DNA from: Thalassobacterium sedimentorum
Lineage (GTDB): Bacteria > Verrucomicrobiota > Verrucomicrobiia > Opitutales > Coraliomargaritaceae
Reading direction: 5' to 3'
Length of the DNA: 64,000 nt
NCBI RefSeq assembly: GCF_031127905.1
Contig: NZ_JARXIC010000009.1
Location: forward strand, 94,693-158,692
Shown here: one piece after another, positions 1 to 8,893 of the stretch
Layout of the letters: each line of letters starts with the position of its first letter
How positions within the stretch are numbered: the first letter of the stretch is position 1
The notes under the pieces: generated by a model
What the model saw: the letters and a program-made list of their open reading frames with translations, nothing else
What the model was told of the DNA's origin: nothing
The model's database searches: none
Position numbers and translations under genes: made by a program

Positions 1-288
1 TCGATCAAAGATACGGCCATCATTCGCATCGAACAATTCTATCCACTCAACACAGATTTACTCGAGCGTATCGTAGCAAACTATCCCAAAGCAAAAAGTA
101 TTGTTTGGAGTCAGGAAGAACCCAAGAATATGGGTGGTTGGAGCTTTATCGCACCTCGCTTAATGGAAAGCATCGGCAAACTTCCCGCCTATGCAGGGCG
201 CAAAGAGTCAGCCAGCCCTGCCGTGGGCTCTCTGGCAATGCACCGGCACGAACAAAAGAAACTCATCGAAAAAGCCTTCTCGCTTTAA
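1..288 (+). CDS. sucA: 2-oxoglutarate dehydrogenase E1, C-terminal part (partial)
   Basis: Open from the first base and ending in TAA at 286-288, so only the last 95 residues are present. The visible part has [23 protein letters not shown] and a C-terminal [14 protein letters not shown] segment, all typical of the C-terminal transketolase-like domain of the thiamine-diphosphate E1 of 2-oxoglutarate dehydrogenase. E1 decarboxylates 2-oxoglutarate and passes the succinyl group to the lipoyl domain of E2. The next two genes are E2 and E3, so this is a sucA-sucB-lpd operon. The active-site region lies upstream of the window. Confidence 0.92.
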   Translation, partial: SIKDTAIIRIEQFYPLNTDLLERIVANYPKAKSIVWSQEEPKNMGGWSFIAPRLMESIGKLPAYAGRKESASPAVGSLAMHRHEQKKLIEKAFSL

Positions 289-347
289 CTATCCAAGTGA
301 ATTTCTCCTCTTTATAATCCTCAATTTCAAATTCGTAATTCAATACA

Positions 348-1613
348 ATGGCTACCGAAGTAAAAATTCCCGCGATGGGCGAATCCATCAGCTCAGGCAT
401 CTTAGCAGCATGGCATGTTAAAGACGGCGACTACGTCGAAAAAGACCAAGTGCTCTACGAACTGGAAACCGACAAAATCACCTCTGAAGGCAGTGCTGAA
501 GTCGCGGGCGTCATCTCCATCAAGGCAGATGTCGAAGATGAAGTTGATATTGGGCAGGTCGTCGCCACCATTGATGAATCAGCGACAGCCCCCAAGAATA
601 CAGACAGCAATGAGACTGTAAACGAGGCTCCAGCCGCTCAGGCGGAAGCAGCTGCAAGCGCTCAACCCAAAGCTACGAAAGCACCTGAAGCCGCCAAGCA
701 GCAATCCGAGCCCAAACCATTGTCACCGGCCGCTCGTAAAGCCGCCGAAGAAACTGGCATCGACACCACTCAGCTGTCCGGTTCCGGCAAAGATGGTCGA
801 GTCACTAAAAATGACATTCTAGAGGCTGCCAATGCACCGGCTGCAGCTCCAGCAAGCCCACAGAAAGCAGCATCGGCTGCATCCACGGCAACGGCTTCCA
901 CTTCCAGTAGCGATCAGCGCGAAACCCGCAAAAAGATGTCACCACTGCGCCGCAAGATTGCTCAACGACTCGTCGCAGCGACTCAAGAAGCCGCTATGTT
1001 GACGACTTTTAACGAAGTTGACATGAGTGCAGTCATGAAACTGCGCAAGCAGCATCAAGAAAAGTTCGTCGAACGTCACGGTCTCAAGTTAGGCTTCATG
1101 TCATTCTTTACTAAAGCGGTCACACACGCATTGCAAGCAGTGCCAGAAGTCAACGCACGGATCGAGGGTAATGAAGTCGTCACGCAACATTACTACGATA
1201 TCGGTGTCGCCGTTGGCACGGACAAGGGACTAATGGTTCCAGTTCTTCGCGACTGCGACCAAAAAGGCTTTGCAGAAATCGAGGGCGATATCATGGCCTA
1301 TGCCAAAGCAGCCCGCGCGGGTAAGATTCAAATGAGCGACCTTGAGGGCGGCGTATTCACCATCTCCAACGGTGGAATTTATGGATCGATGCTAAGCACT
1401 CCCATTGTCAATCATCCGCAGCCAGCAATTCTTGGCTTACACAACATCACCGAGCGAGCAGTCGTCATCAATGGCGAAATCGTTGCACGCCCCATGATGT
1501 ACCTAGCACTCAGCTACGATCACCGCCTCATCGATGGTAAGGAAGCAGTCACCTTCTTGGTCAAAGTCAAAGAAGCCATCGAAGATCCTGCTCGCTTACT
1601 TTTCGGCATTTAA
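348..1613 (+). CDS. sucB: dihydrolipoyl succinyltransferase (E2 of 2-oxoglutarate dehydrogenase)
   Basis: 421 residues, normal length for the family. Order of domains: biotinyl/lipoyl domain at about 1-77 with the lipoylated lysine K43 in ETDKIT; an Ala/Pro/Gln-rich flexible linker; a peripheral subunit-binding domain at about 120-160 ([23 protein letters not shown]); a second Ala/Ser-rich linker; then the catalytic acyltransferase domain with SYDHRLIDG near the end (H392, D396). It transfers succinyl from lipoamide to CoA in the TCA cycle. It starts 59 bp after sucA. The ATG has no Shine-Dalgarno motif. The linkers are unusually Ala-rich, but this is common for E2 proteins. Confidence 0.96.
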   Translation: MATEVKIPAMGESISSGILAAWHVKDGDYVEKDQVLYELETDKITSEGSAEVAGVISIKADVEDEVDIGQVVATIDESATAPKNTDSNETVNEAPAAQAEAAASAQPKATKAPEAAKQQSEPKPLSPAARKAAEETGIDTTQLSGSGKDGRVTKNDILEAANAPAAAPASPQKAASAASTATASTSSSDQRETRKKMSPLRRKIAQRLVAATQEAAMLTTFNEVDMSAVMKLRKQHQEKFVERHGLKLGFMSFFTKAVTHALQAVPEVNARIEGNEVVTQHYYDIGVAVGTDKGLMVPVLRDCDQKGFAEIEGDIMAYAKAARAGKIQMSDLEGGVFTISNGGIYGSMLSTPIVNHPQPAILGLHNITERAVVINGEIVARPMMYLALSYDHRLIDGKEAVTFLVKVKEAIEDPARLLFGI

Positions 1614-1724
1614 TACCACAGCCCAAAGAACAAGCGCCTGTTCAATACTCCATTTTTCAGTTATTTAGTTCCAACATAATAAAACCGAAAACCAGTAGAT
1701 AGAAAACTGGTCGACTCTCCAGAC

Positions 1725-3131
1725 ATGTCCTCAGAAAACACATTCGATCTAATCGTCATTGGCTCCGGCCCCGGCGGCTATGTCGCCGCCATTCGTGGTG
1801 CGCAACTTGGCTTGAAAACTGCAATTGTTGAAAAAGATAAAAAGCTCGGTGGCACTTGCCTGAACGTTGGCTGTATTCCGAGCAAGGCCCTCCTTCATTC
1901 CACTGAGATGTACCACTTCGCCGGCCATGGTGCTGCAGACCACGGCATCGATTTAACGAACCTCTCCATCGACATTGATCAGTTGATGGCCAAAAAGGAC
2001 AAAACCGTGGCCCAATTATGTGGTGGCGTCGAGTTCTTGATGAAATCCAACAAAATCAAGGTGTTTAATGGCCTTGGCATGTTGGCTGGTGACAGCAAAG
2101 TACGTATCAAGGAAAAGAATGATGAAACCGTATTAACTGGTAAGCATATAATCATCGCAACCGGCTCCTCCACAATTGAACTCCCCTTCTTAAAATTTGA
2201 TGGCGAGACCGTAGTCAGTAGCGATCAGGCCATTGCCTTCGACTCAGTCCCCGAAAAACTTGCCGTCGTGGGCGCGGGTGCGATTGGGCTTGAGCTAGGC
2301 TCAGTCTGGGCGCGTTTGGGGGCGCAGGTCGAGGTCATAGAATTCTTGCCTAACATTGCTCCAACTTTTGATAAAGACGTCTCCAAGATGGCTGAACGTC
2401 TTTTCAAGAAACAAGGCCTCAATTTCCACTTAAAGACAAAGGTCACAGGTCTAAAGAAGTCTAAAGGTAAACACTTGCTCACAGCCGAAAAAGACGGCAA
2501 AGCGATTGAATTCGAGGCAGACAAGATCCTTGTCGCCGTCGGACGCAAGCCTTACACAGATCGCCTGGGGCTTGCTACCGTAGGAATCGAAACTGACGAC
2601 AAGGAGCGTATTCCAGTCAATGAACATTACAAGACTTCAGCCGACGGCATCTACGCCATTGGCGATGTTATTCCAGGTCCAATGCTTGCGCACAAGGCCG
2701 AAGAAGAAGCTGTTGCCTGCGTAGAGCGTATTGCCGGTCAAGCAGGTCATGTCAATTACGACGTCATTCCCAATGTCATCTATACCGAACCAGAACTCGC
2801 CAGTGTTGGTCTAACAGAAGCCGCAGCGAAGGAAAAAGGCATCGAATTCAAATCTGGTAAATTCAACTTTGCAGGCAACGGTCGTGCGATCGCCAGCGAC
2901 GGCACCGACGGCTTTGTCAAAGTCACTGCCTGCAAGAAAACCGATCGTATCCTGGGTGTACAGATCATAGGTAAAGGTGCCTCCGAATTAATTGCCGCCG
3001 CCGTAACGCACATGGAATATGGTGGCAGCGCAGAAGACCTTGGGCGCACAATTCATGCCCACCCCACTATGAGTGAAGCATTAAAAGAAGCCGCACTTGC
3101 CGTCGATGGCAACGCAATCCATAGTGCCTAA
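1725..3131 (+). CDS. lpdA: dihydrolipoamide dehydrogenase (E3)
   Basis: 468 residues, full length. N-terminal FAD-binding [10 protein letters not shown], redox-active disulfide C45/C50 in [13 protein letters not shown], a second Rossmann fold ([15 protein letters not shown]) for NAD, and the C-terminal dimer interface with the catalytic HAHPTMSE pair (H446, E451). It reoxidises dihydrolipoamide with NAD+. It follows sucB by 111 bp, so it probably serves the 2-oxoglutarate dehydrogenase complex and possibly other lipoyl complexes. The intervening region has no obvious terminator. Confidence 0.97.
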   Translation: MSSENTFDLIVIGSGPGGYVAAIRGAQLGLKTAIVEKDKKLGGTCLNVGCIPSKALLHSTEMYHFAGHGAADHGIDLTNLSIDIDQLMAKKDKTVAQLCGGVEFLMKSNKIKVFNGLGMLAGDSKVRIKEKNDETVLTGKHIIIATGSSTIELPFLKFDGETVVSSDQAIAFDSVPEKLAVVGAGAIGLELGSVWARLGAQVEVIEFLPNIAPTFDKDVSKMAERLFKKQGLNFHLKTKVTGLKKSKGKHLLTAEKDGKAIEFEADKILVAVGRKPYTDRLGLATVGIETDDKERIPVNEHYKTSADGIYAIGDVIPGPMLAHKAEEEAVACVERIAGQAGHVNYDVIPNVIYTEPELASVGLTEAAAKEKGIEFKSGKFNFAGNGRAIASDGTDGFVKVTACKKTDRILGVQIIGKGASELIAAAVTHMEYGGSAEDLGRTIHAHPTMSEALKEAALAVDGNAIHSA

Positions 3132-3162
3132 ATTTCGTCGCGTTCGCCCCGAACAGCGTCGT

Positions 3163-3193
3163 ATTCGGACGGACTCAAACGGTCCATCCGAAT
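3163..3193. terminator. hairpin between lpdA and the convergent ecotin gene
   Basis: Two 12-base arms (3163-3174 and 3182-3193) pair with a single C/A mismatch around a 7-base loop. It lies between convergent genes, so it could stop transcripts from either side. Neither flank has a good T-run, so this is a weak call. Confidence 0.35.
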
Positions 3194-3253
3194 AACTCAG
3201 TTGTGTGTCTAAAAACCAGCGTCCGGCGATGACCACGCTCGCTGCGACTCCGC

Positions 3254-3778
3254 TTATCCCTGTGGCGCGGCCTGCAGGTCTCCGGCAGTCCACACGCGGT
3301 ATTTCACATCAAAACCATCGGGCACAATCACTACTACGGGGAGTTTACTATTATAACGAATCGGCTGCATCTGAGTATTAACTTCAATGAAGCGCTCCAG
3401 CTTGGGGGCCGATGGATGGACGGCCATTAAAGTGCCCATCATCTGCCCCTGCGATTCCAATTGATAATAAGTATACCCCCAGCCTTCGACTGTAACTGGC
3501 TCAAGGCTGCCCAGTATTCTGTAATTATTTACGGTATCAGTGAGTACCCTTTTCCCAATAACTAGAGTCACCATATGTGAAGACTCATCCTCTAATTCTG
3601 GCAAGCGAAACACATGTCGCTGATAGCCTGCCTCTGCCACAGGGAAGGCCTCTAAATCGCTGTCATTGCCTGTATTTGAAAGCGCAACATCATCTGGCCC
3701 CTCTCCCGAAGGCAAGCTCGCACAGCCCACTCCAAATACCAGCAAGGTCACTAAAGAGATGAATAAATAAATTCTCAT
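3254..3778 (-). CDS. eco: ecotin-family serine protease inhibitor, predicted lipoprotein
   Basis: 174 residues from the ATG at 3778. I prefer this start because it gives a clean signal peptide with the lipobox-like FGVGC (C19); the open frame extends 26 codons further upstream. Residues about 45-165 match E. coli ecotin as I remember it: EDESS, VEGWGYTYY, RYNSKLPVVV and DVKYRVW correspond to EDEST, LEGWGYDYY, RYNSKLPIVV and DVKYRVW. Ecotin is a dimeric periplasmic inhibitor of trypsin-fold proteases. In the reactive loop the P1 Met is replaced by Leu117, followed by Met118. Both disulfide cysteines of E. coli ecotin align with Val (V83, V120). The lipid anchor and the disulfide loss are unusual. 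It lies 43 bp downstream of pyrD on the same strand. Confidence 0.85.
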   Translation of the reverse strand: MRIYLFISLVTLLVFGVGCASLPSGEGPDDVALSNTGNDSDLEAFPVAEAGYQRHVFRLPELEDESSHMVTLVIGKRVLTDTVNNYRILGSLEPVTVEGWGYTYYQLESQGQMMGTLMAVHPSAPKLERFIEVNTQMQPIRYNSKLPVVVIVPDGFDVKYRVWTAGDLQAAPQG

Positions 3779-3821
3779 GATGCGTAATAAGTTATCTATA
3801 AAAGTCTGGATCCAATCTCTC

Positions 3822-4886
3822 CTAAATCCAATCCTCTCCTTTAGACTTGAGCGCACGCGCCAATTCCCGGGCGAAGAAAGGCCCCTTATAAACCCAGCCC
3901 GTATAAATTTGTATCATCGAGGCGCCAGCATCGATTTTCTCTCCAGCGGACTCTACGGAGTCAATTCCCCCGACTCCAACGATAGGCAACTTACCCTCGG
4001 TCGACTTATAAATATAGTTAATCACTTCATTGGAATGACGACGAATAAAAGCACCCCCGCTTAAGCCCCCCGTTTCCTTACTCGTAAATCCATCCGGACG
4101 CTGGATCGTGGTATTGGTCGCAATAATGCCATCGTAGCTAAGCTCAAGTAATACCCCCACAATCTCGTCAATTTCCTTAAAAGTCAGATCCGGAGCAATT
4201 TTTAGCAACAGTGGGTGCGGCTCACGTCCGAGTTTCTTAGCATGGGCCAGATTCTCATGACGTATCACTTGCAAGAGCTCCCGTAAATAGGTGGCTCCCT
4301 GCAGGTCGCGCAGGCCCTGTGTATTGGGACTACTGATGTTAATAGTGAAATAATCCGCCTGATCCGCCAAGGTGCGAAAACTGGCCACATAATCATCCAC
4401 CGCTTGGTCGAGCGGAGTGGTTTTCGCCTTACCGATATTCACTCCAACAGGAATGCCGCGCTTTCCCTTAGGATAGTTTTTAGAGAGCGCCTGCAACATG
4501 ACCGCCGATCCCTTATTATTAAATCCCATCCGATTAATCAGAGACTTTTGCTCTGGATAGCGGAACAGTCGTGGACGCGGATTGCCCGGCTGGCCTTCGG
4601 GTGTGACTGTCCCCACCTCTGCATGCCCAAAGCCCAAGGCCTCGATCGCACGCGGAAACTCTCCGTCCTTATCCATCCCAGCAGCCAGTCCCACTCGGTT
4701 TGGAAACTCCAAGCCAAAAAGCTTCACCGGCTTGTCTTCACGCACCTGGTTATATCGACGCACCAAATTACACAATGTTGGCAAAGCGCCCATCGTCATT
4801 AATGCGGTGCGACCGCGGTCGTGTGCTTGCTCTGGCTCCATTTTGAATAAAGCCGGACGCACTAAATTTTCGTAAATAAATCCCAT
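3822..4886 (-). CDS. pyrD: dihydroorotate dehydrogenase (quinone), class 2
   Basis: 354 residues. The N-terminal amphipathic extension (MGFIYENLVRPALFKMEPEQAHD) is the membrane-associated helix pair that marks class 2 enzymes. The TIM-barrel core carries FPNRVGLAAGMDKDGE, NRMGFNNKGS, the FMN/substrate region NISSPNTQGLRDLQG with the class 2 catalytic serine, and GVGGIDSVESAGEKIDAGASMIQIYTG, split by normal loops. It oxidises dihydroorotate to orotate with quinone, the fourth step of pyrimidine synthesis. No other pyr gene is adjacent. The ecotin-like gene follows closely. Confidence 0.96.
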   Translation of the reverse strand: MGFIYENLVRPALFKMEPEQAHDRGRTALMTMGALPTLCNLVRRYNQVREDKPVKLFGLEFPNRVGLAAGMDKDGEFPRAIEALGFGHAEVGTVTPEGQPGNPRPRLFRYPEQKSLINRMGFNNKGSAVMLQALSKNYPKGKRGIPVGVNIGKAKTTPLDQAVDDYVASFRTLADQADYFTINISSPNTQGLRDLQGATYLRELLQVIRHENLAHAKKLGREPHPLLLKIAPDLTFKEIDEIVGVLLELSYDGIIATNTTIQRPDGFTSKETGGLSGGAFIRRHSNEVINYIYKSTEGKLPIVGVGGIDSVESAGEKIDAGASMIQIYTGWVYKGPFFARELARALKSKGEDWI

Positions 4887-5077
4887 AACGGTCTGTCTTA
4901 TGCAGAATCTGAGAACCTAACAGCCACTTTACGCAAAACAATGAAAAAGACACTTTGAAAAAAATTCTGACTAAGCACTTTACAAAGAAGAAAACGAGTC
5001 TTTAACCCCTATATGGATCGCTACTGAACTCACTGTAGCCCCATCTCTAAGAATTACAAAAAGCGTCTCCAAACTGT

Positions 5078-5827
5078 ATGTCGAAACCTACTACTAAACT
5101 CACTTGGTGCAAGGCCCGCCTGGGCGAAGATATGAACTGGTGGATCAGCGAAATCAGCGATCCAGTCCATTGGGATGTCGATGGTCTAGGAATTATCGAC
5201 CCTCGCCAATTCCAGCACATAATCGACTTGCTTGAGCCGCTCAGTGACTACGGACTACAGAATGAACTGGTCGACGACGCCTTTTACTCCTTTGGCATCG
5301 ATAATGTAGAAGAAGACAAGACCGTACTCCTTAAACGCGTTCAAGACAGTGTGCTTGAGAGCGAAGACCCTCTATTCGCCCTTCCCGATGTCCTGGACGA
5401 AGAAAAAGGCCCCTATGCTGATTTACTCGATCACATCACCAAGCTTCGGGTAAAAATGCTCAACGATCTCATCGATTTTTCCCAAAACCTCACAGTTGAG
5501 GAATTGGAAGAGGAAATACGTGAAGCGCAGAATGCAGATTTTATGGAAGGCCGTGCCTCTCACTTCTTTACCGAACTCACCGCAATCTTAGAATATGTAC
5601 CTGAGGGCTTTGAGCTCGACGACGACGAAGACGCCAAGCCCAAGACAGAAGACGAGGAATTGGAAAAAGATCTCGCCGATGTTGACGCTGGCACTGAAGT
5701 CGACGAAAAGATCGAAGAAGACGACACGATGAAGTGGGACGAAGAGGAAGAGGAAGAGGAAGATTACGAAGAAACCACCGCTCCACCGGACGAAACCCCC
5801 GAAGAGGAGAGCCGCAAGAACAAATAA
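5078..5827 (+). CDS. acidic protein of unknown function
   Basis: 249 residues, no family recognised. The N-terminal 180 residues look folded and mostly helical, with a Trp-rich start (LTWCKARLGEDMNWWISEI). The last 65 residues are a low-complexity acidic tail of Asp and Glu runs, ending in a short basic tip (SRKNK). No signal peptide or membrane segment is visible, so it is probably cytoplasmic. It stands alone between pyrD (divergent) and ffh, and a strong terminator follows 23 bp after its stop. An acidic tail of this kind often binds basic partners or cations; that is a guess here. Confidence 0.8.
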   Translation: MSKPTTKLTWCKARLGEDMNWWISEISDPVHWDVDGLGIIDPRQFQHIIDLLEPLSDYGLQNELVDDAFYSFGIDNVEEDKTVLLKRVQDSVLESEDPLFALPDVLDEEKGPYADLLDHITKLRVKMLNDLIDFSQNLTVEELEEEIREAQNADFMEGRASHFFTELTAILEYVPEGFELDDDEDAKPKTEDEELEKDLADVDAGTEVDEKIEEDDTMKWDEEEEEEEDYEETTAPPDETPEEESRKNK

Positions 5828-5850
5828 GCGTTCCACCCGATTTCAAGTCA

Positions 5851-5886
5851 AAGCCTCGTCCCAACTCAATGGACGGGGCTTTTTTA
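5851..5886 (+). terminator. rho-independent terminator after the acidic protein gene
   Basis: An 11-bp stem (5851-5861 with 5871-5881, one T-G pair), a 9-base loop and a T-run reaching 5885. It separates the acidic protein gene from ffh. Confidence 0.85.
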
Positions 5887-5969
5887 TGACTCTTTAGAAA
5901 GCGTATCCAAAAAAAATTTCCGTTGCCAGCGAGGAGGCCTCGAATTAGGCAATAGCGACTCAAAAGACT

Positions 5970-7334
5970 ATGTTAGAAAATTTAACAGATAAACTAGGCA
6001 GTGCACTCCGCAATTTACGAGGTGTTGGCAAGCTAAGCGAAGAAAATATGGCTGACGCACTCAAAGAAGTGCGCCAGGCGCTACTCTCCGCCGATGTGCA
6101 CTTCAAGGTCGCCCGTGAATTTGTGGCCACAGTAAAGGAACAGTGCGTCGGGCAAGAAGTTCTCAAGTCCGTCACACCAGGACAACAGGTCATTAAGATT
6201 ATTCACGATGAACTGGTTAAATTACTTGGTGAAGGGGCAACTGAACTAGAAGACAAAAAACCACTACGTATTATGATGGTGGGCCTACATGGTTCTGGTA
6301 AAACTACCAGTAGTGGTAAACTGGCACGCTATCTAGCGAAAAAACGCGATTATCGCCCGGCTCTAGTCGCCTGCGATGTGTATCGCCCAGCCGCCATCGA
6401 TCAACTCGAAACTCTGGCTAAGAATGAAGACTGCGTCTTCTACGGTGATCGCGACGAAAAAGACGTAGTCAAAATCGGCAAACAAGGCCTGGAGGCTGCC
6501 AAGCAAGCAGAAGCCAATCTAATCATTTTCGATACCGCAGGTCGCCTACAGATCGACGAAAATTTGATCGAAGAGATCAAATTGCTCAAAGCAGAGGTGC
6601 TGCCCGATGAAATTTTGCTAGTGGCTGATGCCGCACTGGGCCAAGAGGCAGTCAACGTAGCCAAACACTTCCATGAAGCGGTCGGATGCACCGGTATCAT
6701 ACTGACCAAGCTCGATGGCGATGCCCGCGGCGGCGCGGCACTCTCGATGAAATCGATCTCAAATGTGCCCATCAAGTTCATGGGCACCGGTGAGAAATCA
6801 GACGAATTTGATGTCTTCCACCCGGATCGCATGGCTTCTCGAATCCTTGGCATGGGCGACGTTGTCTCCCTAGTGGAAAAGGCTCAGGAGACCATCGATC
6901 AGGATGAAGCCGAACGCATGGCAGAGAAAATGCGCAAGGCGGACTTCAACCTAGAAGACTTTTTATCTCAGATGCAACAGGTCAAAAAAATGGGCTCACT
7001 GGGCTCATTGGTGGGAATGATGCCTGGTATGAACGGGGTTGAAATTGGAGATGAAGAGGAAAAGAAGATGGCACGCACGGAAGCAATCATACTTTCAATG
7101 ACCGTACAAGAGCGCCGCCAACCCCGACTGCTGCGAGGAAGCCGCTTAAAACGAATCGCCAATGGATCCGGAGTGCAAGTAAGAGACGTGAATGCACTAC
7201 TCAAACAGTTTACCCAGATGCAGAAAATGATGAAAATGATGCGCGGCGGTAAAGGGCGCAAAATGATGAAAGCGATGAAAGCGCAAATGGGTGAGGACTC
7301 CGGAGGCCTGCCAACGAACTTACCGGGTATATAG
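5970..7334 (+). CDS. ffh: signal recognition particle GTPase Ffh
   Basis: 454 residues, normal for Ffh. N domain at about 1-100; G domain with [15 protein letters not shown] (G1), DTAGRLQID (G3) and [14 protein letters not shown] (G4/G5 region); then the Met-rich M domain with [19 protein letters not shown] and a C-terminal stretch of QMQKMMKMM type that binds signal peptides and 4.5S RNA. It targets nascent membrane proteins to the SecYEG translocon together with FtsY. It begins a plus-strand group with the nuclease and dus genes, 6 and 7 bp apart. Confidence 0.97.
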   Translation: MLENLTDKLGSALRNLRGVGKLSEENMADALKEVRQALLSADVHFKVAREFVATVKEQCVGQEVLKSVTPGQQVIKIIHDELVKLLGEGATELEDKKPLRIMMVGLHGSGKTTSSGKLARYLAKKRDYRPALVACDVYRPAAIDQLETLAKNEDCVFYGDRDEKDVVKIGKQGLEAAKQAEANLIIFDTAGRLQIDENLIEEIKLLKAEVLPDEILLVADAALGQEAVNVAKHFHEAVGCTGIILTKLDGDARGGAALSMKSISNVPIKFMGTGEKSDEFDVFHPDRMASRILGMGDVVSLVEKAQETIDQDEAERMAEKMRKADFNLEDFLSQMQQVKKMGSLGSLVGMMPGMNGVEIGDEEEKKMARTEAIILSMTVQERRQPRLLRGSRLKRIANGSGVQVRDVNALLKQFTQMQKMMKMMRGGKGRKMMKAMKAQMGEDSGGLPTNLPGI

Positions 7335-7340
7335 ATTCAC

Positions 7341-7784
7341 ATGGATAACCAAGTTGTTCCAGTTCTTGTTAAAGGTGTGATGCCAACCACCAACGGTTGC
7401 GCCATCTTTCTTGGTAACGACGATAAGATCTTCGTCATTTACGTCGATCAAGGTATCGGCGAAGCCATTCAGCGCGCAGTGGATGGGGCCAAAGCGGAAC
7501 GCCCACTCACGCACGACTTAATGCTCACCTTACTGGATGGCCTCGGTGCGGAAGTGGAGCGCGTCGTCATTAACCATGTCGACGAAGGCACCTTCTTTGC
7601 ACGTCTCATAGTGTCCATGGAAAATGAGTTAGGGCATAAAATCATCGAGCTGGATGCACGCCCGAGTGATTCGATAGTGATGGCACTCGCCTCTGGCAAG
7701 CCCATCTATGTAGCCCACACAGTCATGGATTCCGTGGATGATATGACAGAGATACTGGCAAAGATCCTAGAGCAAGACTCTTAG
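7341..7784 (+). CDS. bifunctional nuclease (BFN/DUF151) family protein
   Basis: 147 residues. The family hallmarks are visible: a short N-terminal beta region, the central ARLIVSMENELGHKIIELDARPSDSIVMALA segment (in two parts: FARLIVS and ELDARPSDSIVMALA) and GKPIYVA. The family was named from plant proteins reported to cleave both DNA and RNA; the bacterial role is uncertain. Here the gene sits 6 bp after ffh and 7 bp before dus, so it is probably co-transcribed with them. It lacks a UVR domain at the C-terminus, so it is the short form. Confidence 0.88.
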   Translation: MDNQVVPVLVKGVMPTTNGCAIFLGNDDKIFVIYVDQGIGEAIQRAVDGAKAERPLTHDLMLTLLDGLGAEVERVVINHVDEGTFFARLIVSMENELGHKIIELDARPSDSIVMALASGKPIYVAHTVMDSVDDMTEILAKILEQDS

Positions 7785-7791
7785 CGCACTC

Positions 7792-8856
7792 ATGACGCCA
7801 CTGCCCGCAGCTCTCGTCCCAGGCCAGCCATGGACAGCCCTTGCCCCCATGCAGGATGTGACGACACTTCCCTTCATGCGCCTTCTAGGTAAATATGGAG
7901 TGCCCGACCTACTCTTTACAGAGTATTTTCGCGTACATGGACATTCCACACTGGAGTCACACATTGTTGATGCGATTTGCCATCATCAAACAGGACGGCC
8001 GGTCTTCGCTCAGCTCATCGGTGAAAGCTTACCCGACTTACAACGCACCGTCGCAGCAATTGAAAGCTCTCAGCTTCCTGTAGCTGGCATTGACTTGAAT
8101 ATGGGATGCCCTGCACCTAAGGTTTACAAAAAAAACGTCGGTGGTGGTCTATTACGAGAGCCCTCCAAGGTGGACGAAGTTCTCAGTTGCTTGCGAGCTG
8201 CCATTAACGGCCGCTTCACAGTGAAAATGCGCATCGGTTTCGATAGCGACCAACACTTTGAAACAATCCTTGATCTGATCCAAAAGCATAATGTTGACCT
8301 ACTCAGCTTACACGCACGCACGGTTAAGGAGGCCTACCGCAGTGAAGTCCACTACGAATACATTCAACGCGCCGTCGAACGTGTACCATGTCCGGTGCTC
8401 GCGAATGGAAACATTACCTCTGTAAGCAAAGGCCAATGGGTGCTTGATCACACAGGTAGCGCCGGAGTGATGATCGGCCGCTCATGCATTCGAAACCCTT
8501 GGATCTTTCGCCAACACCGTGAGCACTTTGCCGGCCAACCGATCTTTCAACCCACCCTGCAGGATGTACGAGAATATATTGAGGACTTGATCGTTGCCAC
8601 CAGCCTGCCAAATCTTGAAGGTACACACCATATTAACCACATGAAAAAGTTCTTGAATTTCGTGGGACTGGGCGTGGATACAGATGGTCAATTCCTTCAC
8701 GATATGCGACGCGCAAGAACCAAATCGGAGCTAGACGCGATTTGCGACAAACACTTGATTCACAACGGACGCGGCGAACAACTATTTCCTGACGAACCGA
8801 TCAAAGGCTTAGTGGCTCGGCCCAATTGCGAAACTTCGCGCGGCTGCACACTCTAA
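7792..8856 (+). CDS. dus: tRNA-dihydrouridine synthase
   Basis: 354 residues, flavin TIM-barrel. Motifs: LAPMQDVTTLPFMRL near the N-terminus, FAQLIGESLPDL, the IDLNMGCPAPKVYKKNVGG segment with C106 in the GCP motif (the general acid position of the family), LLSLHARTVKEAY and PVLANGNI, then GVMIGRSCIRNPWIF. It reduces specific uridines in the tRNA D-loop using FMN and NADPH. The subfamily (DusA, B or C type) cannot be set from this alone. It closes the ffh-nuclease-dus group and converges with the hybrid kinase gene. Confidence 0.9.
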   Translation: MTPLPAALVPGQPWTALAPMQDVTTLPFMRLLGKYGVPDLLFTEYFRVHGHSTLESHIVDAICHHQTGRPVFAQLIGESLPDLQRTVAAIESSQLPVAGIDLNMGCPAPKVYKKNVGGGLLREPSKVDEVLSCLRAAINGRFTVKMRIGFDSDQHFETILDLIQKHNVDLLSLHARTVKEAYRSEVHYEYIQRAVERVPCPVLANGNITSVSKGQWVLDHTGSAGVMIGRSCIRNPWIFRQHREHFAGQPIFQPTLQDVREYIEDLIVATSLPNLEGTHHINHMKKFLNFVGLGVDTDGQFLHDMRRARTKSELDAICDKHLIHNGRGEQLFPDEPIKGLVARPNCETSRGCTL

Positions 8857-8893
8857 GTGCGCCTCACAACCTATTAGACCTTATTAAACATTA

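Noticed and set aside
3235..3246. A 12-base match (ACGCTCGCTGCG) to 63896-63907, suggesting a decayed repeat between the ecotin gene and the window end
   Set aside because: One short GC-rich match without flanking similarity is expected by chance in 64 kb.
5588..5836. A minus-strand frame coding a hydrophobic, Phe/Leu-rich protein opposite the acidic tail
   Set aside because: It is the antisense of GAA/GAC runs, which always read as Phe, Leu and Val. The plus frame has a normal start, folded N-terminal part and a terminator behind it.
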